Source: Pseudonocardia sp. CNS-139 (GTDB lineage Bacteria > Actinomycetota > Actinomycetes > Mycobacteriales > Pseudonocardiaceae). From it: a DNA stretch of 38,728 nt. A model generated the notes under the pieces. The model had not been told where the DNA came from. It made no database searches and saw only the letters and a program-made list of their open reading frames with translations. The stretch spans positions 1 through 38,728 of the forward strand of contig MKJX01000212.1 of the NCBI GenBank assembly GCA_001942415.1, in the 5' to 3' direction. Shown in pieces: positions 25,044 through 33,374 of this stretch; position 1 is the stretch's first letter, and every line of letters starts with the position of its first letter. The position numbers and the translations under genes are program-made.

Positions 25044-26557
25044 CGCTGCGAGCCTGCCAGACCGGTGGTCACCACCGGGAGGTCCGACGGGGCTCCGTTA
25101 TTGAAGACATGTTCAAGTGAGCGTGTGTCGAGGTGGCGTTCGACGAGGTCGCCGAGCAGGTCCAGCTGGGCCGTGCGTTCCGTCCCGAACGCCGTGTCCG
25201 GAGCCGGGACGAACCCCGTCCGCCCGGCCTGCCCGGCGACCCGGGCCAGCAGCGCGCGGCGGAACCCGTCGTTCTCCAGCAGCCCGTGCCAGTGGGTGCC
25301 GAGCACCGCGCCGGCGTCCGAGCCCTCCTCGCCGACCAGCCCGGCGTCCCCGGAGTGCGTCACGCGGCCGTGGTGGATCTCGTAGCCGCGCACCGCGTGG
25401 CCCCACGCCGTGCCGGACGGGGTGCCGAGGTGCTTCTCCGCGTCGAACGCGACCTCCAGGTCCAGCAGGCCGAGCCCCTCGGCGCCCCCGCCCTCGACGC
25501 CGTCCGGGTCGTGGATGCGCCGCCCGAGCATCTGGTAGCCGCCGCAGATGCCGAGCACCGGACGGCCCTCCTCGGCGTGCGCGACGACGGCGTCGGCGAG
25601 CCCGGTGCGGCGCAGCCAGCCCAGGTCGGCGACCGTCGCCTTGGAGCCGGGCAGCACGACGAGGTCGGCGTCGGCCAGGCGCGACGGCTCCGTCACGTAC
25701 CGGACCGCGACCCCGGGCTCGCACGCCAGCGCCTCGGCGTCAGTGGCGTTGGAGATGCGCGGCAGCCGCACCACCGCGACCCGCAGCCACTGCGAGCCGC
25801 GCGGCGGCGCCGGGCGCCCGAGCACCCCGTCGGCCACGGCGGAGAGCGAGTCCTCCGCGTCGAGCCAGAGCCGCTCCTCCCACGGCAGTACGCCGTACGT
25901 CGGGCGGCCGGTCAGCGCCCGCAGCTGGTCGAGGCCCGGCGCGAGCAGCGCGGGGTCGCCACGGAACTTGTTGACGACGAACCCCGCGACGCGCGACTGG
26001 TCGGCCGCGTCCAGCACCGCGAGCGTGCCGAAGAGGTGCGCGAGCACCCCGCCGCGGTCGATGTCGCCGACCACCACAACCGGCAGGTCCGCGGCCTGCG
26101 CCAGGCCCATGTTGGTGATGTCGTTCGCCCGCAGGTTGATCTCGGCGGGCGAGCCGGCGCCCTCGCAGACCACCACGTCGTAGCGCTGCCGCAGCGCCGC
26201 GAGGTCGGCCGTCACCACGTCGAGCAGCGCGGCCTTGCGCTCCTGGTAGCCGCGCGCGCTCACCGTGCCGTCGACGCGGCCGCGCACCACCACCTGCGCG
26301 CTGCGGTCGCTGCCCGGCTTGAGCAGCACCGGGTTGAACGCGACGCTCGGCGCCAGCCCGCACGCGAGCGCCTGCATCGCCTGCGCCCGGCCGATCTCGC
26401 CGCCGTCGGGGGTGACGACCGAGTTGTTCGACATGTTCTGCGCCTTGAACGGTGCCACCGCCACCCCGCGCCGCACGAGCCACCGGCAGAGGCCCGCGAC
26501 CAGCGCGCTCTTGCCGGCGTCCGAGGTGGTGCCGGCGACGAGCAGTGCGCCTCTCAC
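25040..26557 (-). CDS. cobQ: Cobyric acid synthase
   Basis: About 505 residues, intact. LLVAGTTSDAGKSALVAGLC is the ATPase P-loop, then APFKAQNMSNNSVVTPDGGE, VCEGAGSPAEINLR and VVGDIDRGGVLAHLFGTL. The glutamine amidotransferase half has the nucleophile in PVLGICGGYQMLGRRIHDP, and YEIHHGRVTH. It amidates side chains b, d, e and g of adenosylcobyrinate diamide. The start GTG at 26557 gives the family N-terminus MRGALLVAGTTS; GATACT (26565-26570 on the minus strand) lies 7 nt upstream, suggesting leaderless transcription. A start at 26572 would overlap that box. It is first gene of cobQ-chlID-cobO-AKR-cobB. Confidence 0.94.
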   Translation of the reverse strand: MRGALLVAGTTSDAGKSALVAGLCRWLVRRGVAVAPFKAQNMSNNSVVTPDGGEIGRAQAMQALACGLAPSVAFNPVLLKPGSDRSAQVVVRGRVDGTVSARGYQERKAALLDVVTADLAALRQRYDVVVCEGAGSPAEINLRANDITNMGLAQAADLPVVVVGDIDRGGVLAHLFGTLAVLDAADQSRVAGFVVNKFRGDPALLAPGLDQLRALTGRPTYGVLPWEERLWLDAEDSLSAVADGVLGRPAPPRGSQWLRVAVVRLPRISNATDAEALACEPGVAVRYVTEPSRLADADLVVLPGSKATVADLGWLRRTGLADAVVAHAEEGRPVLGICGGYQMLGRRIHDPDGVEGGGAEGLGLLDLEVAFDAEKHLGTPSGTAWGHAVRGYEIHHGRVTHSGDAGLVGEEGSDAGAVLGTHWHGLLENDGFRRALLARVAGQAGRTGFVPAPDTAFGTERTAQLDLLGDLVERHLDTRSLEHVFNNGAPSDLPVVTTGLAGSQR

Positions 26558-26564
26558 ACGGGCC

Positions 26565-26582
26565 AGTATCACTGGATAGCCT
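26565..26582. promoter_or_regulatory. Back-to-back -10 boxes of cobQ and SURF1 genes
   Basis: On the minus strand GATACT (26565-26570) is 7 nt from the cobQ GTG. On the plus strand TAGCCT (26577-26582) is 6 nt from the SURF1 GTG. The two starts are only 31 bp apart with no ribosome binding site for either, so both messages are probably leaderless and the two polymerases would compete. Confidence 0.6.
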
Positions 26583-26588
26583 GACGAC

Positions 26589-27400
26589 GTGCGCTTCCTT
26601 CTGCGTCCCGGCTGGATCGCCCTCGTCGTGGCGGTCGTCGGGTTCGCGGTCGCCTGCTACGCGCTGCTCGCCCCGTGGCAGTTCGGCCGGGAGGCGCAGC
26701 GCGACGCCGAGCAGCAGGCCATCGACGCCTCCTACGCGCTCGCGCCCGTGCCGCTCGCGGACCTGGCGCCCGACGGCGTCACCCCGGACGTCGCGTGGCG
26801 GCAGGTCACCGTCTCCGGCACGTACCTGCCCGACGGCGAGGCGGTCGTCCGGCTGCGGGTGGTGGACGGGCAGCCGGCCGTCGAGGTGCTCACCCCGTTC
26901 CGCACCGACGGCGGGCGCACCGTGCTCGTCGACCGCGGCTCGGTGCAGGCGGAGAGCGGCAGCGCCGTCCCGGCGATCCCGCCCGCCCCGGCCGGGCCCG
27001 TCACGCTGACCGGCCGGCTCCGCACCGACGAGGCCGACCCGCGCAACCGACCCGTGTTCGAGGACGGCGGCCACCGCCAGCTCTACGCCGCCGACTCCCG
27101 CGTGCTCGCCGCCGCCACCGGCCTCCCGCTGCAGCCCGGGTTCGTCCAGCTCTCCGCCGGGCAGCCGGGCGTGCTCACCCCGCTCGCGGTCGCCCCCACC
27201 ACGCCGGCAGCGCCCCGTTCACGAACTTCTCCTACGCCCTCCAGTGGCTGACCTTCGGCGCGATCGCCCTGTTCGCCCTGGCCTACTTCGTGCGCCTGGA
27301 ACTGCTGCAACGCAGAAAGAACACCCCCGACAAGACCGCCATCCGCAGAGCCCTGGCAGGCGAGGAAACCCCCCTGAAAGACCGCTACGGCCGCCCCTGA
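26589..27400 (+). CDS. SURF1-family membrane protein (frameshifted near 3' end)
   Basis: SURF1-like protein linked to cytochrome c oxidase assembly, about 270 residues. An N-terminal helix (WIALVVAVVGFAVACYALLAPWQ) is followed by the family motif WQFGREAQRD, an extracytoplasmic domain with TVSGTYLPDGEAVVRLRVV and EVLTPFRTDGGRTVLVDRG, and, after one lost base near 27208, FTNFSYALQWLTFGAIALF with a second helix and a cytoplasmic tail (DKTAIRRALAGEE). The pattern of two helices flanking the domain is that of SURF1. It is divergent from cobQ. There is no obvious link to B12 beyond the shared promoter region. Confidence 0.88.
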
Positions 27401-27417
27401 CCCCCACCCCCCCCAAC

Positions 27418-27519
27418 GCATTCTGGCTCCATAACGCAGTTTTCGAGCCTCCCCACGTGCATTCTGGCTCCACAATGCGGTGTGGGGGCGGCCCCAGGTG
27501 CGTTATGGCTCCACAATGC
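27418..27519. repeat. Array of three 20-bp palindromes, 41-bp period (family A, second locus)
   Basis: Copies at 27418-27437, 27459-27478 and 27500-27519 share GCATTCTGGCTCC-(A/C)-AATGC or close variants, separated by 21-nt spacers. The array fills the gap between convergent SURF1 and cobD genes. The last copy is read by cobD as RIVEP followed by its stop codon. The sequence GGTGTGGGGGCG following the second copy also follows the copy at 71-90, so flanks are partly shared between loci. Confidence 0.85.
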
Positions 27520-28441
27520 GGCTGGACAGGAGCGCGGCCAGGGCCGCTGACGTCCAGCCCACCCACCTCGACAGCCTCGCGGCCCGCTCCAGGTCCGCCG
27601 GCTCGGGGGACGGGCCCGCGCCCAGTCGCGGGCGGTCCTCCGCCCCGTGCGCGTAGACCGTGCGCCCGCCCAGCGTGACGCCCAGCGCCCCGGCCGCCGC
27701 CGCCTCGACCGGGCCGGCGTTGGGGCTGGGGTGCGCGGCCGCGTCGCGGCGCCAGGCCGCCACGGCGGCCCGCGGCGAGCCGCCCACCACCGGGGCGAGC
27801 GCGGCGAACAGCAGCGCGGCCACCCGCGCGGGGACGAGGTTGGCCAGGTCGTCGAGGCGGGCGGCGGCCCAGCCGAACCGCGCGTACCGCGGCGAGCGAT
27901 GGCCGACCATCGCGTCGAGCGTGTTCACCGCCCGGTACCCGAGCAGCCCCGGCACGCCCGCGACCGCGCCCCAGAAGAGCGGCGCGACGACCGCGTCGGA
28001 GGTGTTCTCGGCGATCGACTCGGTGCCGGCCCGGGCCATGCCGGCGGCGTCCAGCGCGGCCGGGTCCCGCCCGCAGAGCGACGGGATGCGGGCGCGGGCC
28101 GCGGCGAGGTCGCCGTCGGTGAGCTCGCGGGCGAGCGCGGCCCCGTGCCCGGCCAGCGACGCCCCGCCGAGCACGGCCCAGGTGGCGGCCGCGGTCACGA
28201 GCACCCCCGGCAGCGGCCGCCGCGCGCCCCGCTCCGCGAGCACGCCGAGTGCAATCACCCCTCCGACCAGCACCCCGGCGTAGCCGGCACCGGCGCCGCG
28301 GCGGTCGGCGTACCAGCGCCGTTCCAGCGCGCCGGCGACCCGCCCGAACCCGGCGACGGGGTGGCCGCGGCGCGGGTCGCCGAGCAGCGCGTCGGCCAGC
28401 ATGCCCAGCAGCAGCCCGGCCGGCCGCACCCACACCCGCAC
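27503..28441 (-). CDS. cobD: Adenosylcobinamide-phosphate synthase
   Basis: About 312 residues, intact integral membrane protein (CobD/CbiB). GMLADALLGDPRRGHPVAGFG is the signature N-terminus, with RIPSLCGRDPAAL, GTESIAENTSDAVVAPLFWG, VNTLDAMVGHRSPRYARFGW and HPSPNAGPVEAAAAGALGV. It attaches the aminopropanol (phosphate) arm to adenosylcobyric acid. GTG 28441 is preferred over 28450 because TAGCGT (forward complement 28449-28454) lies 7 nt upstream, the same box-to-start spacing as at other genes here. The final codons and stop lie in a family A palindrome. It is transcribed alone, convergent with SURF1. Confidence 0.92.
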   Translation of the reverse strand: MRVWVRPAGLLLGMLADALLGDPRRGHPVAGFGRVAGALERRWYADRRGAGAGYAGVLVGGVIALGVLAERGARRPLPGVLVTAAATWAVLGGASLAGHGAALARELTDGDLAAARARIPSLCGRDPAALDAAGMARAGTESIAENTSDAVVAPLFWGAVAGVPGLLGYRAVNTLDAMVGHRSPRYARFGWAAARLDDLANLVPARVAALLFAALAPVVGGSPRAAVAAWRRDAAAHPSPNAGPVEAAAAGALGVTLGGRTVYAHGAEDRPRLGAGPSPEPADLERAARLSRWVGWTSAALAALLSSRIVEP

Positions 28442-28475
28442 GCCCGCCACGCTACGCGCGGGGGATCATCGGTCC

Positions 28476-29132
28476 GTGCGCACCGACCTGGACCCCGCCG
28501 ACCTCGGCCCGCGACCGTTCTACCGGCTGCTGACGGCCGTGGTGGTGCCGCGGCCGATCGCCTGGGTGTCCACCCGGTCGGCCGCCGGCGCCGACAACCT
28601 CGCGCCGCACTCGTTCTTCACGGTGTCGTGTGTGGACCCGCCGATCGTCCAGTTCACGAGCGTGCGGACGAAGGACTCGCTGCGCAACGTCCGCGAGACC
28701 CGCGAGTTCGTCGTCTGCCTCGCGACGGAGCCACTGTTCGAGCAGGTCAACGCCACGGCGACGGACTTCCCGCCGGACGTCAGCGAGTTCGTCGCGGTGG
28801 GTCTCACGCCGGAGCCGAGCGCCCGGGTCGCACCGCCGCGGGTGGCCGAGTCGCCGGTGGCGCTGGAGTGCGTGCTGCACGCCGCCGTGGACCTCGGCGA
28901 CTCCACCGTGGTGATGGGCCGCGTGGTGCACGCCGCCGTCGACACCGACGTGTTCGACGGCGACCCGCACGCGGGCGGCCTGCCGGCGGTCGGCAAGCTG
29001 CGCCCGCTCGCGCGCCTCGGCCGCGACGAGTGGTCGACGATCGGCGAGGTCCTCGACATCACCCGGATATCCCACCGGGAGTGGCCGGGGCGTAGGCCGC
29101 GTCCCGTGGATCGTGGTCGATGGGATTCGTGA
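28476..29132 (+). CDS. Flavin reductase family protein (FMN-binding split barrel)
   Basis: 218 residues, intact. FYRLLTAVVVPRPIAWVSTR, NLAPHSFFTVSCVDPPIVQF and TKDSLRNVRETREFVVCLAT are the FMN-binding split-barrel core of flavin reductase-like (RutF/DIM6-type) proteins. It would bind FMN and act as a flavin reductase or related oxidoreductase; the reaction is not predictable. The GTG at 28476 starts RTDLDPADLGPRPFYRL; upstream in-frame codons belong to the cobD antisense region. GATCAT stands 6 nt before the start. BluB needs reduced flavin, so a supporting role in B12 synthesis is possible but unproven. It converges on a small Cys protein across a large hairpin. Confidence 0.82.
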   Translation: MRTDLDPADLGPRPFYRLLTAVVVPRPIAWVSTRSAAGADNLAPHSFFTVSCVDPPIVQFTSVRTKDSLRNVRETREFVVCLATEPLFEQVNATATDFPPDVSEFVAVGLTPEPSARVAPPRVAESPVALECVLHAAVDLGDSTVVMGRVVHAAVDTDVFDGDPHAGGLPAVGKLRPLARLGRDEWSTIGEVLDITRISHREWPGRRPRPVDRGRWDS

Positions 29133-29133
29133 T

Positions 29134-29217
29134 CCAGATCGTCCCTGGCAAGGCGGAGGCACGTCCTCGTACCGGGCGTACTCGGACGTGCCGACAACGC
29201 GGCCAGGGGCGATCTGG
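29134..29217. repeat. 84-bp structured palindrome between convergent genes
   Basis: The outer arms 29134-29149 and 29202-29217 (CCAGATCGTCCCTGGC and near-complement) pair over 16 bp with one G-U. Inside, GGCACGTCC (29158-29166) pairs exactly with GGACGTGCC (29184-29192), and GTAC at 29169-29172 can pair with GTAC at 29178-29181. It starts 1-2 bp after the flavin reductase stop. A bidirectional terminator, repeat element or structured RNA are all possible. Confidence 0.7.
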
Positions 29218-29255
29218 GCGCGAATCCCGCGGGCGACGATCCGGGGGACGCGGCC

Positions 29256-29576
29256 TCACTCGCCGCCGACCGCCTGACCCAACCGGAGCCCGTACAGGTG
29301 CTCGGCGTCGCTCGCGATGCGGTGCAGCGAGCACGGCCACCGTTCGCCGGAGCCGTTCGCCTTGCGGCAACCGGCGCACCGGCCCATCCGGTCGGGCACG
29401 TGCGCGGCGAGCAGGCGCCGCCACACCTCCGGCATGCTCGCCATGACGTCGGCCATGTCGCCCGGCGAGTGCGTGTACGTCACATCCGGTGCAACTTCCG
29501 GCAGCGGGTGCCGCAATTCCGCCAGTTCCCCCTGGTCGCCGAACGGCCGCGCGTCACGGTCGATCGGTCGTGTCAC
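29256..29576 (-). CDS. Small Cys-containing protein of unknown function
   Basis: 106 residues. No family recognised. The C-terminal part reads GRCAGCRKANGSGERWPCSL followed by HRIASDAEHLYGLRLG; Cys-x-x-Cys plus a later Cys and His could bind zinc. The N-terminal half is acidic (DVTYTHSPGDMADVMASMPE). The start GTG at 29576 has AACACT 7 nt upstream. It lies downstream of the acyl-CoA synthetase on the same strand and converges on the flavin reductase. The frame of the synthetase also runs into this region, but that is attributed to a frameshift. Confidence 0.6.
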   Translation of the reverse strand: MTRPIDRDARPFGDQGELAELRHPLPEVAPDVTYTHSPGDMADVMASMPEVWRRLLAAHVPDRMGRCAGCRKANGSGERWPCSLHRIASDAEHLYGLRLGQAVGGE

Positions 29577-29649
29577 GCACCACAGTGTTGCGCACGACCG
29601 ATCACCTCGACAGCTCGCCCGTTCGCGCGATCCCTCTCCCGAGGGACTC

Positions 29650-31352
29650 CTACAGGGTGAACTCCCCCGGCGGCGTGGCGACGCGTCGGCGTGCAGGTCG
29701 GCCTCGCGCCCGCGCAGCTCGACCCGGCGGATCTTCCCGGAGATCGTCTTGGGCAGCGGCGCGAACTCCAGCCGGCGCACCCGCTTGTACGGGGCGAGGT
29801 TCGCGCGCGCGAACTCCAGGATGGCCCGCGCGGTCTCCTCGGTCGGCTCGTAGCCGGCCGCGAGCGCCACGTACGCCTTCGGGACGGCCAGCCGCAGCGC
29901 GTCCGGCGACGGGACGACGGCCGCCTCGGCCACCGCCGGGTGCTCGATGAGCACGCTCTCCAGCTCGAACGGGCTGATCCGGTAGTCCGACGCTTGAACA
30001 CGTCGTCGGCGCGCCCCACGTAGGTGACGTACCCGTCCGCGTCCCGGCTGCCGACGTCGCCGGTGTGGTAGTAGCCGCCGGCCATCGCCTCGGCGTCGCG
30101 CTCGGGGTCGCCGTGGTAGCCGGCCATCAGCCCGAGCGGGCGCCGCGCGAGGTCGACGCAGATCTCGCCCTCGTCGGCGGGCTCGCCGGTGGCCGGGTCG
30201 ACCAGCACGATCGGGTAACCGGGGACCGGCCGCCCCATCGAGCCCGGTTTGACGGGCTGCCCCGGGGAGTTGCCGATCTGCACGGTGCTCTCGGTCTGCC
30301 CGAACCCGTCCCGGATGCGCACGCCCCATGCCTTCTCGACCTGCTCGATCACCTCGGGGTTGAGCGGCTCCCCGGCCCCGACGACCTTGGCAGGCGGGTG
30401 CGCGAGCCCGGACAGGTCGGCCTGGATGAGCATCCGCCAGACGGTCGGCGGCGCGCAGAAGCTCGTGACGCGGCAGCGGTCGAGCACCCCGAGCACGCTC
30501 TCGGCGTCGAACCGCGCGTAGTTCATGACGAGCACGCACGCCTCGGCGATCCACGGCGCGAAGACGTTGCTCCAGGCGTGCTTGGCCCAGCCCGGCGACG
30601 AGATGTTGAGGTGGACGTCGCCGGGCTCCAGCCCGATCCAGTACATCGTGGACAGGTGCCCCACCGGGTACGACGCGTGCGTGTGCGCCACGAGCTTCGG
30701 CTTCGCCGTCGTGCCGGACGTGAAGTAGAGCAGCAGCGTGTCCGAGCCGTGCGTGACGCCGTCGGGGACGAACTCCGCGGACGCCCCGGCGGACGCCCCG
30801 TAGTCGAGCCACCCGTCGGGGGCGCCCCGCACGGCGATGCGCGTGTAGTCCCCCGCCACCTCGTCGAACTTGCCGGCGTCGGCGGCACCCACCACCACGT
30901 GCCGGGCGCGCCGCGGTCGAGGCGGTCGCGCAGGTCGGCGGGGGTGAGCAGCGTCGTCGCCGGGATGACGACGGCCCCGAGCTTCATGGCCGCGAGCAGC
31001 GTCTCCCACAACTCGACCTGGTTGCCCAGCATCAGCACGATCCGGTCGCCGCGCGCGACGCCGTGGCCGCGCAGCCAGTTGGCCACCTGGCCGGACCGGG
31101 CGGCGAGCTCGGCGAACGTCCAGTGCGCCTCGGACCCGTCCGGCTCGACGATCCACAGCGCCCGCGCGGCGCCGCGCTCCGGGTCGGCCGCCACCGCGTC
31201 GAAGTGGTCGAGCGCCCAGTTGAACGCGCCGATCTCCGGCCAGCGGAAGTCCCGGTAGGCCGTCGCGTAGTCCTCGCGGTGGGTCCACAGGAACTCGCGG
31301 GCGGCGCGGAACGCCGCGGCCGAGGGTGCGCCGGGGACGGGGACGCAGCCAT
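29650..31352 (-). CDS. AMP-forming acyl-CoA synthetase, medium-chain/ACSM-like (frameshifted)
   Basis: About 570 residues. LLLYFTSGTTAKPKLVAHTH is the ATP-binding P-loop, DGFGQTES the A5-type motif, YYHTGDVGSRDADGYVTYVG the hinge region, and LPKTISGKIRRVELR carries the catalytic Lys near the C-terminus. The N-terminal FLWTHREDYATAYRDFRWPE and LMLGNQVELWETLLAAMKLG resemble acetyl/medium-chain acyl-CoA synthetases. Single bases are lost near 31330, 30910, 29995 and 29685; with the last restored the protein ends TPPGEFTL at 29650. The ATG at 31352 has GAGGAGAG before it. It activates a carboxylic acid to its CoA ester; which acid is unknown. Confidence 0.85.
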
Positions 31353-31465
31353 GTCTCTCCTCGCCGGGTAGCCGCACTGCTGCCCGAACGATAAGCCGGA
31401 TCTCCCCCGGACGCGCCGGGAGGACACGCCTGCCGCACTGGGCCGTTCGGCCTACTGTGGCCGGA

Positions 31466-31906
31466 GTGACCCGTCTCCACCGGGTGACCGCTGCCTTCGC
31501 GGTCGCCCTGCTCGCCGGCTGCGCCCCCGCCCACGGCCCCACCGCACCGGCCGGTCCCCTCCAGACCACCGGACAGGCCCCGGCCACCGGGCAGGAGAGC
31601 GTCACGCCCGTCGAGCCGGGCAAGGTCGAGCTGCCGTGGCCGGCCGACGGCGCCGCGGACGCCGCCGCGCTGCAGGCGGCCGCGGACTCCGGGGCCCAGC
31701 CGTGGCTGCTCGACCCGTCCGAGGTCGCGATCTCCTACGCCGCGGCGGCCCACGGCTGGACCGACGCCGAGGCCTACCCCGGCCCGGCCGGCACCAGCGT
31801 GGACGTCCGCAACGGCAAGGGCGACCGGCTCACGCTCACCCTCGCGCAGCCCGCCCGCACCGGCCCCGACGGCATCTGGGTCGTCACGGCCGAGCAGGAC
31901 GCCTGA
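31466..31906 (+). CDS. Putative lipoprotein
   Basis: 146 residues, intact. The N-terminal signal peptide VTRLHRVTAAFAVALLAGC ends in a perfect lipobox (LLAGC, Cys at about 19), so it should be lipid-anchored outside the membrane. A Pro/Thr/Gly-rich spacer follows, then a compact domain (QPWLLDPSEVAISYAAAAHG and GIWVVTAEQDA) I cannot assign. The GTG at 31466 is chosen because TACTGT (31453-31458) lies 7 nt upstream; GTG 31457 would overlap that box. It is divergent from the acyl-CoA synthetase and converges on the ArsR fusion. Confidence 0.75.
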   Translation: MTRLHRVTAAFAVALLAGCAPAHGPTAPAGPLQTTGQAPATGQESVTPVEPGKVELPWPADGAADAAALQAAADSGAQPWLLDPSEVAISYAAAAHGWTDAEAYPGPAGTSVDVRNGKGDRLTLTLAQPARTGPDGIWVVTAEQDA

Positions 31907-31910
31907 CGCG

Positions 31911-32732
31911 TCACCCGTTCTTCGCCATCTCCGCCGCGCGCAGGTCGGCGTGCATGTCCCAGGGCGCCTGCGGCATCACGTGCCCGGTCTCCAGCAGCGA
32001 CTTGAGGTTGGCGAGCACGGCCGGCCACCCGGCGGAGACGGACGCGAGGTCCTCCGGGTCGGTCAGGTTCTCGTGCGTGACGGTGAGCCGCACGATGTCG
32101 GCGTGGGGCTCGACGTCGAACGTCACCCGCGACGGCCCGTCGGGGTGCTGCTCGTTCGGCCCGGCGAAGGTCATCACGAGCCGGCGCGGCGGCTCGGCCT
32201 CCAGGACCGTGCCCGCGACGTCGACGGTCCCCGACCCGTCCGTGCGCACGTGTTCCCAGCGTGACCCCACGTTCCAGTCCGAGACGTTGCTGTGGCCCCA
32301 GTACTCGGCGGTCAGGTCCGCGTCGGTGAGCGCGCGCCACACGCTGTCGGCGCTGCTCCGGATGTAGGTCACGTAGACGAACGACGGCTTCTCGGTCATG
32401 GCGTACTCCTCGGCACGGTGTTTGACGGCGCTCAGCGCGCGCAGGCGCGGGCGCTCGAACTTGTCGATCCACCGCTCCTGGATCTCGTGGAGCGGGACCG
32501 GGTTGAGGTAGTGCAGCTTCCTGCGGCCCTGCCGGACCGTCGTGACGAGGTTGGCGGCCTCCAGCACGGCGAGGTGCTGCGTGGCCGACTGGCGGGCCAT
32601 GTCCAGGCGCTCGCACAGCTCGCCCAGCGTCTGCCCGTTCTGCTCGTGGAGGCTGTCCAGCAGGTAGCGGCGCGTCCGGTCGGCGAGGGCCTTGAAGACT
32701 GCATCGATCTCTCCCGGCACGCGGCCCATCAT
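31911..32732 (-). CDS. ArsR-family regulator fused to an SRPBCC (AHSA1-like) domain
   Basis: About 273 residues in one uninterrupted frame. Residues 1-110 form an ArsR winged helix: IDAVFKALADRTRRYLLDSL, LCERLDMARQSATQHLAVLE and the wing RQGRRKLHYLNPVPL. From about 115, KPSFVYVTYIRSSADSVWRA, YWGHSNVSDWNVGSRWEHV and AGWPAVLANLKSLLETGH are an SRPBCC/START-like ligand-binding fold. The regulator may sense a hydrophobic ligand through its own C-domain instead of a separate protein. No metal-binding Cys pair is seen in the ArsR part. The start is uncertain among ATG 32732, ATG 32729 and GTG 32720; all lie next to the palindrome at 32731-32750, implying autorepression. Confidence 0.85.
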   Translation of the reverse strand: MMGRVPGEIDAVFKALADRTRRYLLDSLHEQNGQTLGELCERLDMARQSATQHLAVLEAANLVTTVRQGRRKLHYLNPVPLHEIQERWIDKFERPRLRALSAVKHRAEEYAMTEKPSFVYVTYIRSSADSVWRALTDADLTAEYWGHSNVSDWNVGSRWEHVRTDGSGTVDVAGTVLEAEPPRRLVMTFAGPNEQHPDGPSRVTFDVEPHADIVRLTVTHENLTDPEDLASVSAGWPAVLANLKSLLETGHVMPQAPWDMHADLRAAEMAKNG

Positions 32733-32750
32733 GCAGGTAATTACCTGCAT
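32731..32750. promoter_or_regulatory. Perfect 20-bp palindromic operator at the ArsR-SRPBCC start
   Basis: ATGCAGGTAATTACCTGCAT is a perfect inverted repeat, unusually A/T-rich for this genome, directly at the start codon of the ArsR-type regulator. A dimeric winged-helix protein would bind here and block its own transcription or early translation. The 210 bp from here to the SsgA-like gene contain no other gene and no clear promoter I can name. Confidence 0.8.
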
Positions 32751-32960
32751 AACGCAAGCCTCCCCGAAGGATGCACGTGCATCCTCACGTTCTGCTGTTC
32801 ACTCGTCTCGCTACGCTGTCACCGTGTGTGCGCGAGGGTGTAACAGCTCACTTGTTCGGGTGAAGGTCGGGACAAGGTGCAGCGTTCCGGCGCAGCGTGG
32901 CGATGAGCCGGTAACGCCGCCGCACGAGAAGGCGGCCCGGGATCGCAAGGGACGACGACG

Positions 32961-33374
32961 ATGACGAGCGACTCGGTCCAGCAGGACATGTTCACGGTGC
33001 TGCACGGGCAGCCCGCGCCGGTCGTGACGCGGTGGAGCTACGCCGCCAACGACCCGTTCGCGGTGACCCTTGCCGTCCGGACCAGGCACGACAGGTGGGT
33101 CGAGTGGCTGGTGGCCCGCGACCTCGTCGTGGAGGCCCTCTCCGGGCCGTCCGGGGAGGGCGACGTCCGGATGAGCCCGCACATCGTGCAGGGCTACGAC
33201 ATCGTGCAGATCGAGATCCACTCCCACGACGGCCACGCCGTGCTGGAGGTCGACCGCGACCTGCTCGGGCAGTTCGTCGAGGCCACCACGGACCTCGTCG
33301 CGCTCGGTGACGAGTGGACCCGGATGGACCTGGACGGGGAGATCGCCAAGATCACCCAGAGCTGCGCGGAGTAG
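32961..33374 (+). CDS. SsgA-family sporulation/cell division regulator
   Basis: 137 residues, intact. The SsgA-like fold is recognisable from VTRWSYAANDPFAVTLAVRT, VEWLVARDLVVEALSGPSGE, GDVRMSPHI and HAVLEVDRDLLGQFVEATTD. These proteins help place FtsZ or control septation and are restricted to morphologically complex actinobacteria; the divergent SsgB-like form is the most widespread. The ATG at 32961 has AAGGGA about 9 nt upstream. The 3' end overlaps the convergent DUF5313 gene by 23 bp. Which SsgA-like paralogue it is cannot be told from sequence alone. Confidence 0.87.
   Translation: MTSDSVQQDMFTVLHGQPAPVVTRWSYAANDPFAVTLAVRTRHDRWVEWLVARDLVVEALSGPSGEGDVRMSPHIVQGYDIVQIEIHSHDGHAVLEVDRDLLGQFVEATTDLVALGDEWTRMDLDGEIAKITQSCAE

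Noticed and set aside
29059..29424. Minus-strand frame of 121 codons crossing the 84-bp palindrome
   Set aside because: It is Arg/Pro-rich without motif and overlaps the better-supported Cys protein gene and the repeat.
29256..29576. Reading the acyl-CoA synthetase through to the stop at 29256
   Set aside because: The synthetase motif set ends by about 29700, and the extra segment matches a separate small gene with its own start; a single lost base gives a natural end at 29650.
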